Shown here: positions 1-7,232 of the stretch, piece after piece
Position numbering within the stretch: the stretch's first letter is position 1
Layout of the letters: every line of letters starts with the position of its first letter
NCBI RefSeq assembly: GCF_003363715.1
Contig: NZ_QREV01000046.1
Location: 1 to 37,476, forward strand
Reading direction: 5' to 3'
Length of the DNA: 37,476 nt
Origin: Parabacteroides acidifaciens
GTDB lineage: Bacteria > Bacteroidota > Bacteroidia > Bacteroidales > Tannerellaceae
Program-made: the position numbers and the translations under genes
Notes under the pieces: model-generated
The model's database searches: none
What the model saw: the letters and a program-made list of their open reading frames with translations, nothing else
Told to the model about the DNA's origin: nothing

Positions 1-128
1 TATCTAAAAGGAAAGGATTGATACGTCTGAAGGATTGATGATGAGAGTCATCAATAAGCTCAGAAATAAAAGTTACGCGACTCCAAAATGGAGTTGTCCA
101 GTCAAAAATCTTAATATAAAAAGGTATT
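1..128 (+). other. rRNA operon spacer upstream of 5S rRNA
   Basis: This stretch precedes the 5S rRNA and carries no open reading frame. It is most simply the 23S-5S spacer of an rRNA operon whose 16S and 23S genes lie to the left of the window. A small perfect hairpin (ACTCCA, loop AAA, TGGAGT) sits at 80-94 and could be part of an rRNA processing stem. I cannot tell whether the first few bases are still the 3' end of 23S rRNA. Confidence 0.5.
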
Positions 129-238
<110 letters not shown>

Positions 239-261
239 TAAAAGCGAAAGCGAAGTGAAGA

Positions 262-293
262 GGAGTTAGTTCTTTATGAACTGGCTCCTTTTT
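262..293 (+). terminator. Intrinsic terminator of the rRNA operon
   Basis: An 11-bp stem (GGAGTTAGTTC / GAACTGGCTCC, two G-U pairs) with loop TTTAT is followed by a T-run at 289-293. It ends only a few bases before the stop codon of the convergent cobC gene at 298. On the opposite strand the hairpin has no T-run, so it should act mainly on rRNA transcripts. Confidence 0.8.
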
Positions 294-297
294 CTGT

Positions 298-831
298 TTA
301 GGAAAGTTCTAATTTGATTACCGCACCGTAAGAAGGAACGTTTTTGAAAGCGTCTTTCAGTGCGTATTCTCCGTTATAAACACGGGCACAAGTCAAGACG
401 CCGCCATGTGCAAAGAGACATACTTTCTGTAATCCGCTTTTTCTTAATTCGTCCAAAAAGGAACTGACCCGGTTGTATTGATCCTGCAAGGATTCGCCGG
501 AAGGAGCCGGAATGTTGATCCAGTCGTCAAACCAATCTTTAGACCGGGGATCGGATGATAATTCTTCCCAGGATTTCATTTCCCATTCTCCGAAGTTGAT
601 CTCCTTGATACGGTTTTCTTTTTCTGCATCCGGATAACCGCAATAGGTTGCCAGGCGGACGCAGCGTGTAAGCGGGCTACACCATACTTTGTCGAATATA
701 TGTCCGGATAGCGTCTCTTTTACGACTTGTGCCTCTTCTTCAAAAGAGGGACGGAGCGGAACGTCTGTTTGTCCGTAAGCATAGCCTGCGGGTACATTGA
801 CGGATGTGTGTCTGACCAGGTAGATTTCCAT
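298..831 (-). CDS. cobC: Alpha-ribazole phosphatase (histidine phosphatase family)
   Basis: Predicted to remove the 5'-phosphate from alpha-ribazole-5'-phosphate (or from cobalamin-5'-phosphate) in nucleotide-loop assembly of cobalamin. The 177-residue protein starts MEIYLVRHTSV: Arg7-His8 is the histidine-phosphatase signature with His8 as the predicted phospho-acceptor, and a second conserved His lies in FAHGGVL near residue 143. The open frame runs about 30 codons further upstream, but that extension overlaps the end of cobS; the ATG at 831 gives the family N-terminus and an 11-base gap after cobS. It is the last gene of the cob operon, and its stop abuts the convergent rRNA terminator. 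The family assignment is strong; the exact substrate is inferred from the cobS/cobT/cobU neighbours. Confidence 0.9.
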   Translation of the reverse strand: MEIYLVRHTSVNVPAGYAYGQTDVPLRPSFEEEAQVVKETLSGHIFDKVWCSPLTRCVRLATYCGYPDAEKENRIKEINFGEWEMKSWEELSSDPRSKDWFDDWINIPAPSGESLQDQYNRVSSFLDELRKSGLQKVCLFAHGGVLTCARVYNGEYALKDAFKNVPSYGAVIKLELS

Positions 832-842
832 GTTACATCGTT

Positions 843-1595
843 TTATATCGTTGTTGTATAAATGATAGCGATTCCTAAATAGAAGCTCAATTCGCAGAGC
901 AGGAATGTGGCTCCGCAGCAATCACCCGTATAGCCTTGTATTTTCTTTTTCATCAGAGAGGTGAGCAGGTAAAAGGTGAGGACGGGTAACAGACCGGCCA
1001 GAAAATAGATCGGTTCGGGAAGCCAGAATATGGGAATCAGGGCGGTGAACAGGCAAAACGTGTATTCGCCTGTCGACATCCGGCTATAGACTGTTTTGTT
1101 TTTAGCTTCCTCTTCTTTACGCGCATAGGGTAGTCGGTTGATAATCATTCCTGCCACACCTTTAGAAAACGGGTCCCCGGCCAGTATTGCGCTTCCGGCA
1201 ATCGCCAACGGCAAACTGCTTAGCAGGGTGTATAATAGTCCGAAATAGAGGATTAGCCCGATCACTCCGTAGCTGCCGATATGCGAGTCTTTCATAATCG
1301 AAAGAACGCGTTCGCGGGAAGTTCCTCCCCCAAAGCCGTCAAAGAAGTCGGCAAGTCCGTCTTCATGCAGGCAGCCGGTTATTAACAGGCGGGTGATGAT
1401 AGCCAAAAGTAGGGCAACACTTGCCGGAAGTATCATCGAAGCGGTATAGAGCACGATCACGGAAAGCCCTGCTGTCAACCAGCCGACCAAAGCCCAACGG
1501 CTGACAACATTCTTGAAATATTCCGAAGGCACTTCAGCCAGTCTCCAGAAGGGCAACCGGGTGAAGAAGATGAAGGCGGCGAGGATACGGAGCAT
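843..1595 (-). CDS. cobS: Adenosylcobinamide-GDP ribazoletransferase (cobalamin synthase)
   Basis: Integral membrane enzyme that joins adenosylcobinamide-GDP to alpha-ribazole (or its phosphate) to finish the lower ligand of adenosylcobalamin. The 250-residue protein has the CobS hallmark CLHEDGLADFFDGFGGG at about residues 75-91, whose acidic residues bind the metal, plus several hydrophobic segments (about 40-75, 110-140 and 180-215). Length is normal for the family. It lies 36 bases after cobT and 11 bases before cobC on the same strand. The short gap upstream contains two copies of a TTGAAAATTAA word (about 1603-1626) of unknown meaning. Confidence 0.95.
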   Translation of the reverse strand: MLRILAAFIFFTRLPFWRLAEVPSEYFKNVVSRWALVGWLTAGLSVIVLYTASMILPASVALLLAIITRLLITGCLHEDGLADFFDGFGGGTSRERVLSIMKDSHIGSYGVIGLILYFGLLYTLLSSLPLAIAGSAILAGDPFSKGVAGMIINRLPYARKEEEAKNKTVYSRMSTGEYTFCLFTALIPIFWLPEPIYFLAGLLPVLTFYLLTSLMKKKIQGYTGDCCGATFLLCELSFYLGIAIIYTTTI

Positions 1596-1631
1596 GGTTT
1601 AGTTGAAAATTAAAAGTTGAAAATTAATGCT

Positions 1632-2669
1632 TTAGAAATATTTGGTGATTGCAGCTTGTTTGAAGCTGTGCATTTCGTTGATCATGCGGACTGCCGACTC
1701 GACGATCGGATAGGCGCATACGGAACCGGAACCTTCGCCTAAGCGCAAACCGAGGTTCAAAAGCGGCTTTGCCTGCAGGACGTCCAATACGCGTTTATGT
1801 CCGGCTTCGTCACCGCAATGTCCGAATATGCAATAGGGCAGCATTTCAGGATACAGACGGGAGGCTGCCAGCACGCAATTCGTCATGATAAAGCCATCCA
1901 CCAGGATAATCATATTCAGTTCGGCCGCACGTAGCATACCGCCAACAGCCATGACCATCTCGTATCCCCCGAAATAACGGATTACATCCAACGGGCTATT
2001 GTCACCCTGATAGTTGTCGAGTGCGCTTTTTAATACATTATATTTATGTCTGACTCCTTCGTTATCCAGGCCGCTGCCGGCTCCTACGCAGTCAATGAGA
2101 GGAATCCCAGTGAGGCAGGTCATCCACATACTGGATGCAGCCGTATTCCCGATTCCCATTTCTCCGAAACTGATCACATTACATCCTTCGTTATGGCAAT
2201 CCGTCACGATGTCGGCACCATATTGGAGAGCTAATTCCATTTCTTCCTGTGTCATGGCCGCTTCGTGGAGAAAGTTGCGGGTCCCTTTCCTGATTTTGCG
2301 GTCGATCAGTTGCGGGATAGGTGGAAAATCGAAATCCACGCCTCCGTCTATGATCTTGATTTCAAAACCATGTTGGCGGGAAAGGAAGCAAACGCCTGCG
2401 CCTCCGTTCAGGAAGTTGTGGATCACCTGCCGGGTGACTTCTTTAGGGGATTTACTGACTCCCTCATCGGCAATGCCGTGATCCGAGGCATAGATTACGT
2501 TGACCGGATGATGCAGCGTGGGAGACAGGGTTTGTTGAATCAGGCCGATTTGCAGTGCAATTTCCTCGAGTGTACCCAGTGAACCTTTGGGTTTCGTCAG
2601 ATTATCGATTTTATCCTGCAGAGCTGTGGTGAGAGCGGTGTCAGGCTTTTGAATGTTGAAAGAGATCAT
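1632..2669 (-). CDS. cobT: Nicotinate-nucleotide--dimethylbenzimidazole phosphoribosyltransferase
   Basis: Makes alpha-ribazole-5'-phosphate by moving phosphoribose from nicotinate mononucleotide to the lower-ligand base. The 345-residue protein shows the N-terminal [13 protein letters not shown] motif, the [13 protein letters not shown] loop, and the C-terminal GEGSGSV segment whose Glu312 corresponds to the catalytic glutamate known in CobT. Full length for the family. The ATG at 2669 is the first in frame and lies 15 bases after the cobU stop. The sequence does not say whether the base is dimethylbenzimidazole or another purine/benzimidazole; no bluB or bza gene is present in the window. 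Confidence 0.96.
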   Translation of the reverse strand: MISFNIQKPDTALTTALQDKIDNLTKPKGSLGTLEEIALQIGLIQQTLSPTLHHPVNVIYASDHGIADEGVSKSPKEVTRQVIHNFLNGGAGVCFLSRQHGFEIKIIDGGVDFDFPPIPQLIDRKIRKGTRNFLHEAAMTQEEMELALQYGADIVTDCHNEGCNVISFGEMGIGNTAASSMWMTCLTGIPLIDCVGAGSGLDNEGVRHKYNVLKSALDNYQGDNSPLDVIRYFGGYEMVMAVGGMLRAAELNMIILVDGFIMTNCVLAASRLYPEMLPYCIFGHCGDEAGHKRVLDVLQAKPLLNLGLRLGEGSGSVCAYPIVESAVRMINEMHSFKQAAITKYF

Positions 2670-2684
2670 TGTATAGTGTTTTTA

Positions 2685-3200
2685 TTATTTTACTTTCATG
2701 GGAATACCGCTGATCATCAGGACGACTTCATCGGCGCGGGATGCGATGTATTGGTTCAGCCAGCCTTGCAGGTCTGTGAACTTCCGCTGTACGGCATCCG
2801 GGGATACGCCTCCTAATCCGATTTCATTCGTAACGAATATCAGGTAAGCATCCTGGTCTGTGAACTTGTTAAATTCATCTTTCAGTTCGTCCAGCGAACG
2901 CTTGGTGTCGCCGTCACTGTCGAAGAAAAAGTTCGTACCCCAAAGCGTGACGCAATCAATCACGACAACACGTCCGCTCAAGTCGTGTCGGCTCAGGTAT
3001 TTTTCTTCTTCGATGTTTGTCCACTCCGGTCCACGGTCAGCCTGATGGCGGAGCACACGCTGGCGAAATTCATCATCCCAGATGCGCGCCGTTGCCAGAT
3101 AGACCGGGTTGGCCGCTAACGACAATGCGAGCCGTTCGGCATATTTGCTTTTCCCGGAACGCTGTCCGCCTGTCACCAAAACGATATGTTTGTCTGCCAT
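2685..3200 (-). CDS. cobU: Adenosylcobinamide kinase / adenosylcobinamide-phosphate guanylyltransferase
   Basis: Bifunctional enzyme that phosphorylates adenosylcobinamide and converts the phosphate to adenosylcobinamide-GDP, the substrate of CobS. The 171-residue protein has a P-loop GGQRSGKS at residues 11-18, and His52 in RHQADRGPEW matches the family's guanylylated histidine. Length is typical. It is 6 bases downstream of the S4-domain gene and 15 bases upstream of cobT, so it is translated from the same transcript. Confidence 0.95.
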   Translation of the reverse strand: MADKHIVLVTGGQRSGKSKYAERLALSLAANPVYLATARIWDDEFRQRVLRHQADRGPEWTNIEEEKYLSRHDLSGRVVVIDCVTLWGTNFFFDSDGDTKRSLDELKDEFNKFTDQDAYLIFVTNEIGLGGVSPDAVQRKFTDLQGWLNQYIASRADEVVLMISGIPMKVK

Positions 3201-3206
3201 TCTTTT

Positions 3207-3797
3207 TTATTCTCCTTTCGGTTTATTGCGTGATGCTGTTCGTCTCGCTTTGTTCGCCGGATTGTTTTTACTCGTCTTGCGCAAAGCGGCCGATTTAGGA
3301 GATGCTGCCAGCCGTTGTGCAACAGCCGAGCGGCCTAATGACTTCCCGAATTTAGGCTGCAAGGCTTCTTTCAGGTCTTTATCCAGACCGGCAGCCTTCG
3401 TCTCTTTCTTCGGCTTTTCTCCGTCACGTGCCGCATGGCGTGCCGCAGCATATTTGTTATATTTTACATATTTCCCCGGACGAGGTCCTTTCGAACCGCC
3501 CGGTTTCGATGTGCTTTTCTTTTCCGTTGCAGCCGCCTGAGGTTGTTCTTTCTTCTCTTGGCTACCGAATACCAGTTCCTGGGCTTTGCCGCGTGCCACA
3601 CGGGCGTGGTCGGAGGCGTGTTTGCCGATTTGTACCCGGAGGTCGTCCAGCATGACGATGTCGCCCTCGGTTACTTTCTGTCCGACGTGAGGCAAGCTGC
3701 CGTTTACGGTCACGCGTCCTTCTTCGATAAATTTGTCTGCTTCCCTGCGGGAACAAAGACCGGAGTCGCTGATGAGTTTATTTAATCTTACTTCCAT
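3207..3797 (-). CDS. S4-domain RNA-binding protein with basic tail, lacking a pseudouridine synthase domain
   Basis: Residues 1-60 (RLNKLISDSGLCSRREADKF and following) form an S4 RNA-binding fold very similar to the N-terminus of RluB/RluF-type pseudouridine synthases. The catalytic domain that should follow is absent: from about residue 75 to 196 the protein is a low-complexity Lys/Ala/Pro/Arg/Ser-rich tail (for example RGKAQE, GSKGPRPGKYVKYNKYAAARHAARDG split across 100-130). It therefore probably binds rRNA or ribosomes without modifying uridine. It sits inside the cobalamin operon, 16 bases after cbiB and 6 bases before cobU, with no obvious link to corrinoid chemistry. Domain call is confident; the function is unknown. 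Confidence 0.8.
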   Translation of the reverse strand: MEVRLNKLISDSGLCSRREADKFIEEGRVTVNGSLPHVGQKVTEGDIVMLDDLRVQIGKHASDHARVARGKAQELVFGSQEKKEQPQAAATEKKSTSKPGGSKGPRPGKYVKYNKYAAARHAARDGEKPKKETKAAGLDKDLKEALQPKFGKSLGRSAVAQRLAASPKSAALRKTSKNNPANKARRTASRNKPKGE

Positions 3798-3813
3798 TAT
3801 ATGTGCGTATTAT

Positions 3814-4737
3814 TTAGTGTATAATCGTTGATACTAAACAAACAATCAGTCCCATTGCAAGTTCTGTATTGCTGTTTATATTGATAGCAATTAACATGTC
3901 TTCGGTTGTAAAAGGCCGTTCGTTCGTCCCGATATAAGGCTTTTCGACCGGTTTCCCGAAATAGTCGTGCGTCCCCCCGAAACGGCAATTCAAAATGGCT
4001 GCAAGAGCCGATTCCGGATAGCCTGAGTTTGGACTTGCATGTGCAGGACCGAAGCGTTTGACGAACCCCTGTTTATTCAGATTGCCGGAGACAGCTAACA
4101 TCAGCCAGGCTGTCAACCGGGCGGGAATGTAGTTGGCCAGATCGTCGAGCCTTGCGGCTATCTGCCCGAATTCGAAATAACGGTCATTTTTATAACCGAT
4201 CATCGAGTCGAGCGTATTCACCATCTTATAGGCCATCATGCCGGGAAGTCCGAGCAGGGCAAACCAGAACATCGGGGCTATCACGCCGTCGCTCAGGTTC
4301 TCGGCAAGCGTTTCCAGGGCTGCCGCCCGTATTTCTTGCGGAGAAAGTCCGGATGTATCACGGCCGACAATTCTGCCGACCTGCTTGCGCCCTTCTTCCG
4401 TACTGTGGTCTACGGCTTCAAAAACAGCTTTAACTTCTTTGATCAGTGTTTTCCCCGCCAAACAGTAGAACACACCGATTCCGACCAAGAGGGAGGATAG
4501 TGGTGGATAAAAATATCCGGCCAGATACAGGATGCGTTCGCAAACCAGATAGGTGCCGATGACCAGCACAAGCGCCATGATTCCCCCTTTCAAAGCCCGG
4601 TTATCTCCCTTATTCATTGTCTTTTCGCCCAGGGAAATCACTTTCCCGAAACCGACAACCGGATGTGGCCATCCTTCCGGGTCGCCAAGTAAGCGGTCAG
4701 CCAGCCAGCCGCCTATAAAAGGGACGACTTTGGCCAT
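3814..4737 (-). CDS. cbiB: Adenosylcobinamide-phosphate synthase
   Basis: Membrane enzyme that attaches the (R)-1-amino-2-propanol (phosphate) arm to adenosylcobyric acid. It shows WLADRLLGDPEGWPHPV near the N-terminus, GRDTSGL at about 125-131, the signature ETLAENLSDGVIAPMFW at about 142-158, and NTLDSMIGYKN, with several membrane segments. An ATG at 4767 is also in frame, but I chose 4737: it places the start about 16 residues before LGDP as in known CbiB proteins, and the -7 promoter box at 4776-4783 would leave the 4767 start with almost no leader. First gene of the operon cbiB-S4-cobU-cobT-cobS-cobC. No cobalamin riboswitch is recognisable in the short upstream region. Also called cobD in some genomes. 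Confidence 0.92.
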   Translation of the reverse strand: MAKVVPFIGGWLADRLLGDPEGWPHPVVGFGKVISLGEKTMNKGDNRALKGGIMALVLVIGTYLVCERILYLAGYFYPPLSSLLVGIGVFYCLAGKTLIKEVKAVFEAVDHSTEEGRKQVGRIVGRDTSGLSPQEIRAAALETLAENLSDGVIAPMFWFALLGLPGMMAYKMVNTLDSMIGYKNDRYFEFGQIAARLDDLANYIPARLTAWLMLAVSGNLNKQGFVKRFGPAHASPNSGYPESALAAILNCRFGGTHDYFGKPVEKPYIGTNERPFTTEDMLIAININSNTELAMGLIVCLVSTIIH

Positions 4738-4775
4738 ATAGAATGATTGATGAATCCAGTAATACATAATAGCTA

Positions 4776-4783
4776 CAAAGGTA
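4776..4783 (-). promoter_or_regulatory. Bacteroidota-type -7 box of the cob operon
   Basis: TACCTTTG on the minus strand matches the TAnnTTTG -7 consensus of Bacteroides promoters. Transcription would begin near 4769-4771, about 32 bases before the chosen cbiB start. A clear -33 TTTG is not visible at the expected distance, so the assignment is moderate. Confidence 0.5.
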
Positions 4784-4854
4784 AAAAATATAATTTTACT
4801 ATTGTGTCATTTTGCAATTAGCATAGCAGGTTTAGAAAATGTATCCTGATTTCT

Positions 4855-4884
4855 TTTGCGGATTCGTGCAAATTCCTACCTTTG
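4855..4884 (+). promoter_or_regulatory. Consensus promoter directly abutting the HU/SPOR gene
   Basis: TTTG at 4855-4858, an 18-base spacer, and TACCTTTG at 4877-4884 match both elements of the Bacteroides promoter. The expected start point, 5-7 bases after the box, falls on or within about two bases of the ATG at 4889, implying a leaderless or nearly leaderless mRNA. Confidence 0.65.
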
Positions 4885-4888
4885 TTGT

Positions 4889-5884
4889 ATGCTTAGAATC
4901 GTAACACATATTGAACGTTTGCTTTTGGCGCATGACTGTGTGATTGTGCCGAAGTTCGGAGGTTTTGTCCTGCAGACCGTTCCGGCCATGCAGAAAGTGG
5001 AAGAACATACGTTCCGCCCGTTGCGGAAAGAGATTGGTTTCAATATGACGCTGCAGCATAACGATGGGCTTCTGCCTGAGTCGTATATGCAGATGCACGG
5101 GGTGAATTATCGCCAGGCACAGTTGATGTTGGAAGAGGATGTGGAGGATATGAAAAAGACTTTGCAGCAATACAAGAAACTGTCGATGGGTGTGTTAGGT
5201 TCGTTCAGTATAGGTGAGGAAGGGCAGATGATTTTCCATCCGGGCGAAACCGAACTGTTTAGTGTCGGTTCGTATGGCCTGCCTGTTTTCCATTTTCCGG
5301 CTTTGCCCCCGTTGCAGGCAGAGCGGGAAGAAGTTGCGCTTCTTACAATCCCGGTCAATCGCAGGCTGATCCGTACTGCCGTTGCTTCTGTAGCCGCAGT
5401 GGCTTTGTTCTTGCTTGTTTCCACACCGGTGAAAGATGTCAACCAGGATGCTTATACGGCAAGCTTTGTTCCGACGGAAATGGTTTCGCAAAAGCCGGTT
5501 CTTGTTGAAAAGGCTATAGCTGAAAGTGTGCCGGAAAATGTTGTGCCGGAAGTAGAAGTCAAGACTGTCGCACCTGCTCCCAAGCGCGAAACAGTTGCGG
5601 CTAAACCTGTTGTGGTGCAACCTGCTGTTGCAAAGAAAGAGGTAAAAGCCAATCCTAAAATGTATCATATAGTAATTGCCAGTTTCCCTTCTGAAGCACA
5701 GGCTGATGAGTTTATTGCCGGTGTAGACCGGGCGGAATGTAAGCATGTCAGTAAGGTGGTTCGCGACGGGAAATACCGTATCTATGCCGATAAGTTTGAT
5801 AACCGGGCAGATGCGGAAACTTATATGGCGACTCTCCGCAGTAATCCGAAGTATAAGGATGCTTGGCTGTTTATTAGCCGTTGA
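4889..5884 (+). CDS. HU-CCDC81-like domain, transmembrane, SPOR-domain protein
   Basis: The 331-residue protein has three parts. Residues 1 to about 125 (HIERLLLAHDCVIVPKFGGF, then LGSFSIGEEGQMIFHPG) resemble the paired HU/IHF-like CCDC81 domains of Bacteroidota. A single hydrophobic segment lies at about 160-179. After a Val/Pro/Ala/Lys-rich linker, residues about 257-331 form a SPOR domain (YHIVIASFPSEAQADEFI to KDAWLFISR), which binds denuded peptidoglycan. The layout predicts a cytoplasmic HU-like domain tethered to the cell wall. Published domain analysis proposed that such proteins link chromosome and envelope; that role is not shown by this sequence. An open frame extends 11 codons upstream, but the promoter overlaps it and the family begins at MLRIVTHIE. 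Divergent from the cob operon. Confidence 0.85.
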   Translation: MLRIVTHIERLLLAHDCVIVPKFGGFVLQTVPAMQKVEEHTFRPLRKEIGFNMTLQHNDGLLPESYMQMHGVNYRQAQLMLEEDVEDMKKTLQQYKKLSMGVLGSFSIGEEGQMIFHPGETELFSVGSYGLPVFHFPALPPLQAEREEVALLTIPVNRRLIRTAVASVAAVALFLLVSTPVKDVNQDAYTASFVPTEMVSQKPVLVEKAIAESVPENVVPEVEVKTVAPAPKRETVAAKPVVVQPAVAKKEVKANPKMYHIVIASFPSEAQADEFIAGVDRAECKHVSKVVRDGKYRIYADKFDNRADAETYMATLRSNPKYKDAWLFISR

Positions 5885-5898
5885 TAAGCGCCGGTTTG

Positions 5899-5958
5899 TT
5901 TCATCCGGTAGAAAATAAAATTTCCTTCGGATGAAAAGTTGTTTTCTACCGAAGGAAA
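5899..5958. repeat. Overlapping inverted repeats between convergent genes
   Basis: Three segments can pair in competing ways: TTTCATCCG (5899-5907) with CGGATGAAA (5928-5936); GGTAGAAAA (5907-5915) with TTTTCTACC (5942-5950); and TTTCCTTCGG (5921-5930) with CCGAAGGAAA (5949-5958). The last stem is followed by TTAAAAAAC. It separates the HU/SPOR gene (+) from the RHH gene (-), so bidirectional termination is the simplest role. Confidence 0.6.
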
Positions 5959-5997
5959 TTAAAAAACGTCCGGACAGGTTTTCGTTATTATTGTTTT

Positions 5998-6204
5998 CTA
6001 CTCTTTTTCTTCTTCTTCAGTTTTTGCTTTTCGCTTTTTCTTGAACCGGCCTGCTTTGCGTAAAGCCTGGTCCAAGATGTACTGTATCTGGCCATTGGTG
6101 CTACGAAACTCGTCCGCAGCCCAGGCTTCGATCGCTTCCATCATCTCCGCGTCTACACGCAGGATGAAGCTTTTGACCGTATTCCCATTTTCCTTTTTGG
6201 CCAT
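5998..6204 (-). CDS. Small ribbon-helix-helix (Arc-type) DNA-binding protein
   Basis: The 68-residue protein has the ribbon-helix-helix pattern: a short strand KSFILRVDAEMMEAI (about 11-25), a helix EAWAADEFRSTN, a second helix GQIQYILDQALRKAG, and a highly charged KKKRKAKTEEEEKE tail. Such proteins bind DNA as dimers. It starts 18 bases after the SPFH gene stop on the same strand, so the two probably share a transcript. No toxin-like partner is visible, so I do not call it an antitoxin. Targets are unknown. Confidence 0.85.
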   Translation of the reverse strand: MAKKENGNTVKSFILRVDAEMMEAIEAWAADEFRSTNGQIQYILDQALRKAGRFKKKRKAKTEEEEKE

Positions 6205-6222
6205 GTTTTGTGTTACTATTAA

Positions 6223-7098
6223 TTATTGATATAGTGTTCCTGTGTTGACTACAGGCTGTGCGGATTCGTCTGCGCAAAGGACAACCAGCAAATTACTGAC
6301 CATTGCAGCTTTCCGTTCTTCATCCAGTTCGACGACTCCGTCTTTCTTTAATTTATCCAGTGCCAGATGAACCATGCTGACTGCTCCTTCGACAATCCGT
6401 TCGCGGGCGGCAATAATAGCATCTGCCTGCTGACGGCGTAGCATCACGCTGGCAATTTCGGATGCGTAGGCCAGATAGTTGATGCGGGCTTCTACGATTT
6501 CAATCCCGGCGATGTCGAGGCGGCTGTTGAGCTCTGCTTCGAGACGCTTGGTTACTTCTCCGCTTTCGTCTGAACGGAGTGTAACCTTATCGATGGTTTC
6601 ATTCGTATCGTAAGCGTACATGCCTGCAACCTGGCGAAGGGCGGCGTCGCTTTGTATCTGGACAAATTCCCGGATATTCCCGGAAATATCAAAACTGGCT
6701 TTATAGGTGTCTTTAATCTTCCATACGACCACTGCACCGATCATAATCGGATTCCCTACTTTGTCGTTCACCTTAATAGGCTCGATGTTTAGGTTTAGAA
6801 CACGTAGCGTCACAGTCGATTTCTGAAAGAGCGGATTTACCCAATAAAAGCCGTTTGTCATAATCGTTCCTACATATCTTCCGAAAAATGTCAGCACACG
6901 AGAATTGTTCGGTTGAATAATCATAAATCCCGGAATCATGATGCTTGCGCATATTGCGCATATTACGCCGATAACCGTACTCCATATCGCTGAAAGAGAC
7001 AGTAGATATACTGCTGCTCCTACTAAGACCAGGATGATAAGCACTGCCATAAATCCTGATAACTTAGTGCCGTCGAAACTCTTTTCCTGTGTAGTCAT
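6223..7098 (-). CDS. SPFH/Band 7 domain membrane protein
   Basis: The 291-residue protein begins with two adjacent hydrophobic segments (about 14-33 and 36-60) followed by an SPFH/prohibitin-like domain (about 60-235): QPNNSRVLTFFGRYVGTIM, NPLF, VNDKVGNPIMIGAVVVWKI, RLEAELNSRLDIAGIEIVEARINYLAYASEIA. A short helical end (AADAIIAARERIVEGAVSMV) probably drives oligomer formation. Family members form large membrane-associated rings that organise membrane domains or hold proteases. There is no NfeD-like partner; the neighbour is a small RHH regulator. Family call is firm, cellular role is not known from the sequence. Confidence 0.9.
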   Translation of the reverse strand: MTTQEKSFDGTKLSGFMAVLIILVLVGAAVYLLSLSAIWSTVIGVICAICASIMIPGFMIIQPNNSRVLTFFGRYVGTIMTNGFYWVNPLFQKSTVTLRVLNLNIEPIKVNDKVGNPIMIGAVVVWKIKDTYKASFDISGNIREFVQIQSDAALRQVAGMYAYDTNETIDKVTLRSDESGEVTKRLEAELNSRLDIAGIEIVEARINYLAYASEIASVMLRRQQADAIIAARERIVEGAVSMVHLALDKLKKDGVVELDEERKAAMVSNLLVVLCADESAQPVVNTGTLYQ

Positions 7099-7204
7099 AA
7101 TGATTAGTATTTGATATTATTTTGATATCACAAAGTAAAGCAATGTTTCGGACGTTTGCAAATAAATTATGAACTTTTTATAAGCAGATATATAAAATAT
7201 TCTA

Positions 7205-7212
7205 TAGCTTTG
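7205..7212 (+). promoter_or_regulatory. -7 box for the Pif1-TPR gene
   Basis: TAGCTTTG matches TAnnTTTG. It would start transcription near 7218, about 15 bases before the TTG start at 7233. No good -33 TTTG is seen upstream. Confidence 0.45.
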
Positions 7213-7232
7213 TCTACTCAAAAAATACACGA

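Noticed and set aside
3109-3540. 143-residue plus-strand frame opposite cobU and the S4 gene
   Set aside because: It is antisense to two well-supported genes and is Ala/Arg/Phe-rich shadow sequence.
4738-4888. Cobalamin riboswitch upstream of cbiB
   Set aside because: I looked for a B12-box-like GCCACTG and extended folding; the region is short, AT-rich and occupied by two promoters, so nothing supports it by eye.
5998-6204. Antitoxin of a toxin-antitoxin pair
   Set aside because: The RHH fold fits antitoxins, but no small toxin gene is adjacent; the partner is an SPFH membrane protein.
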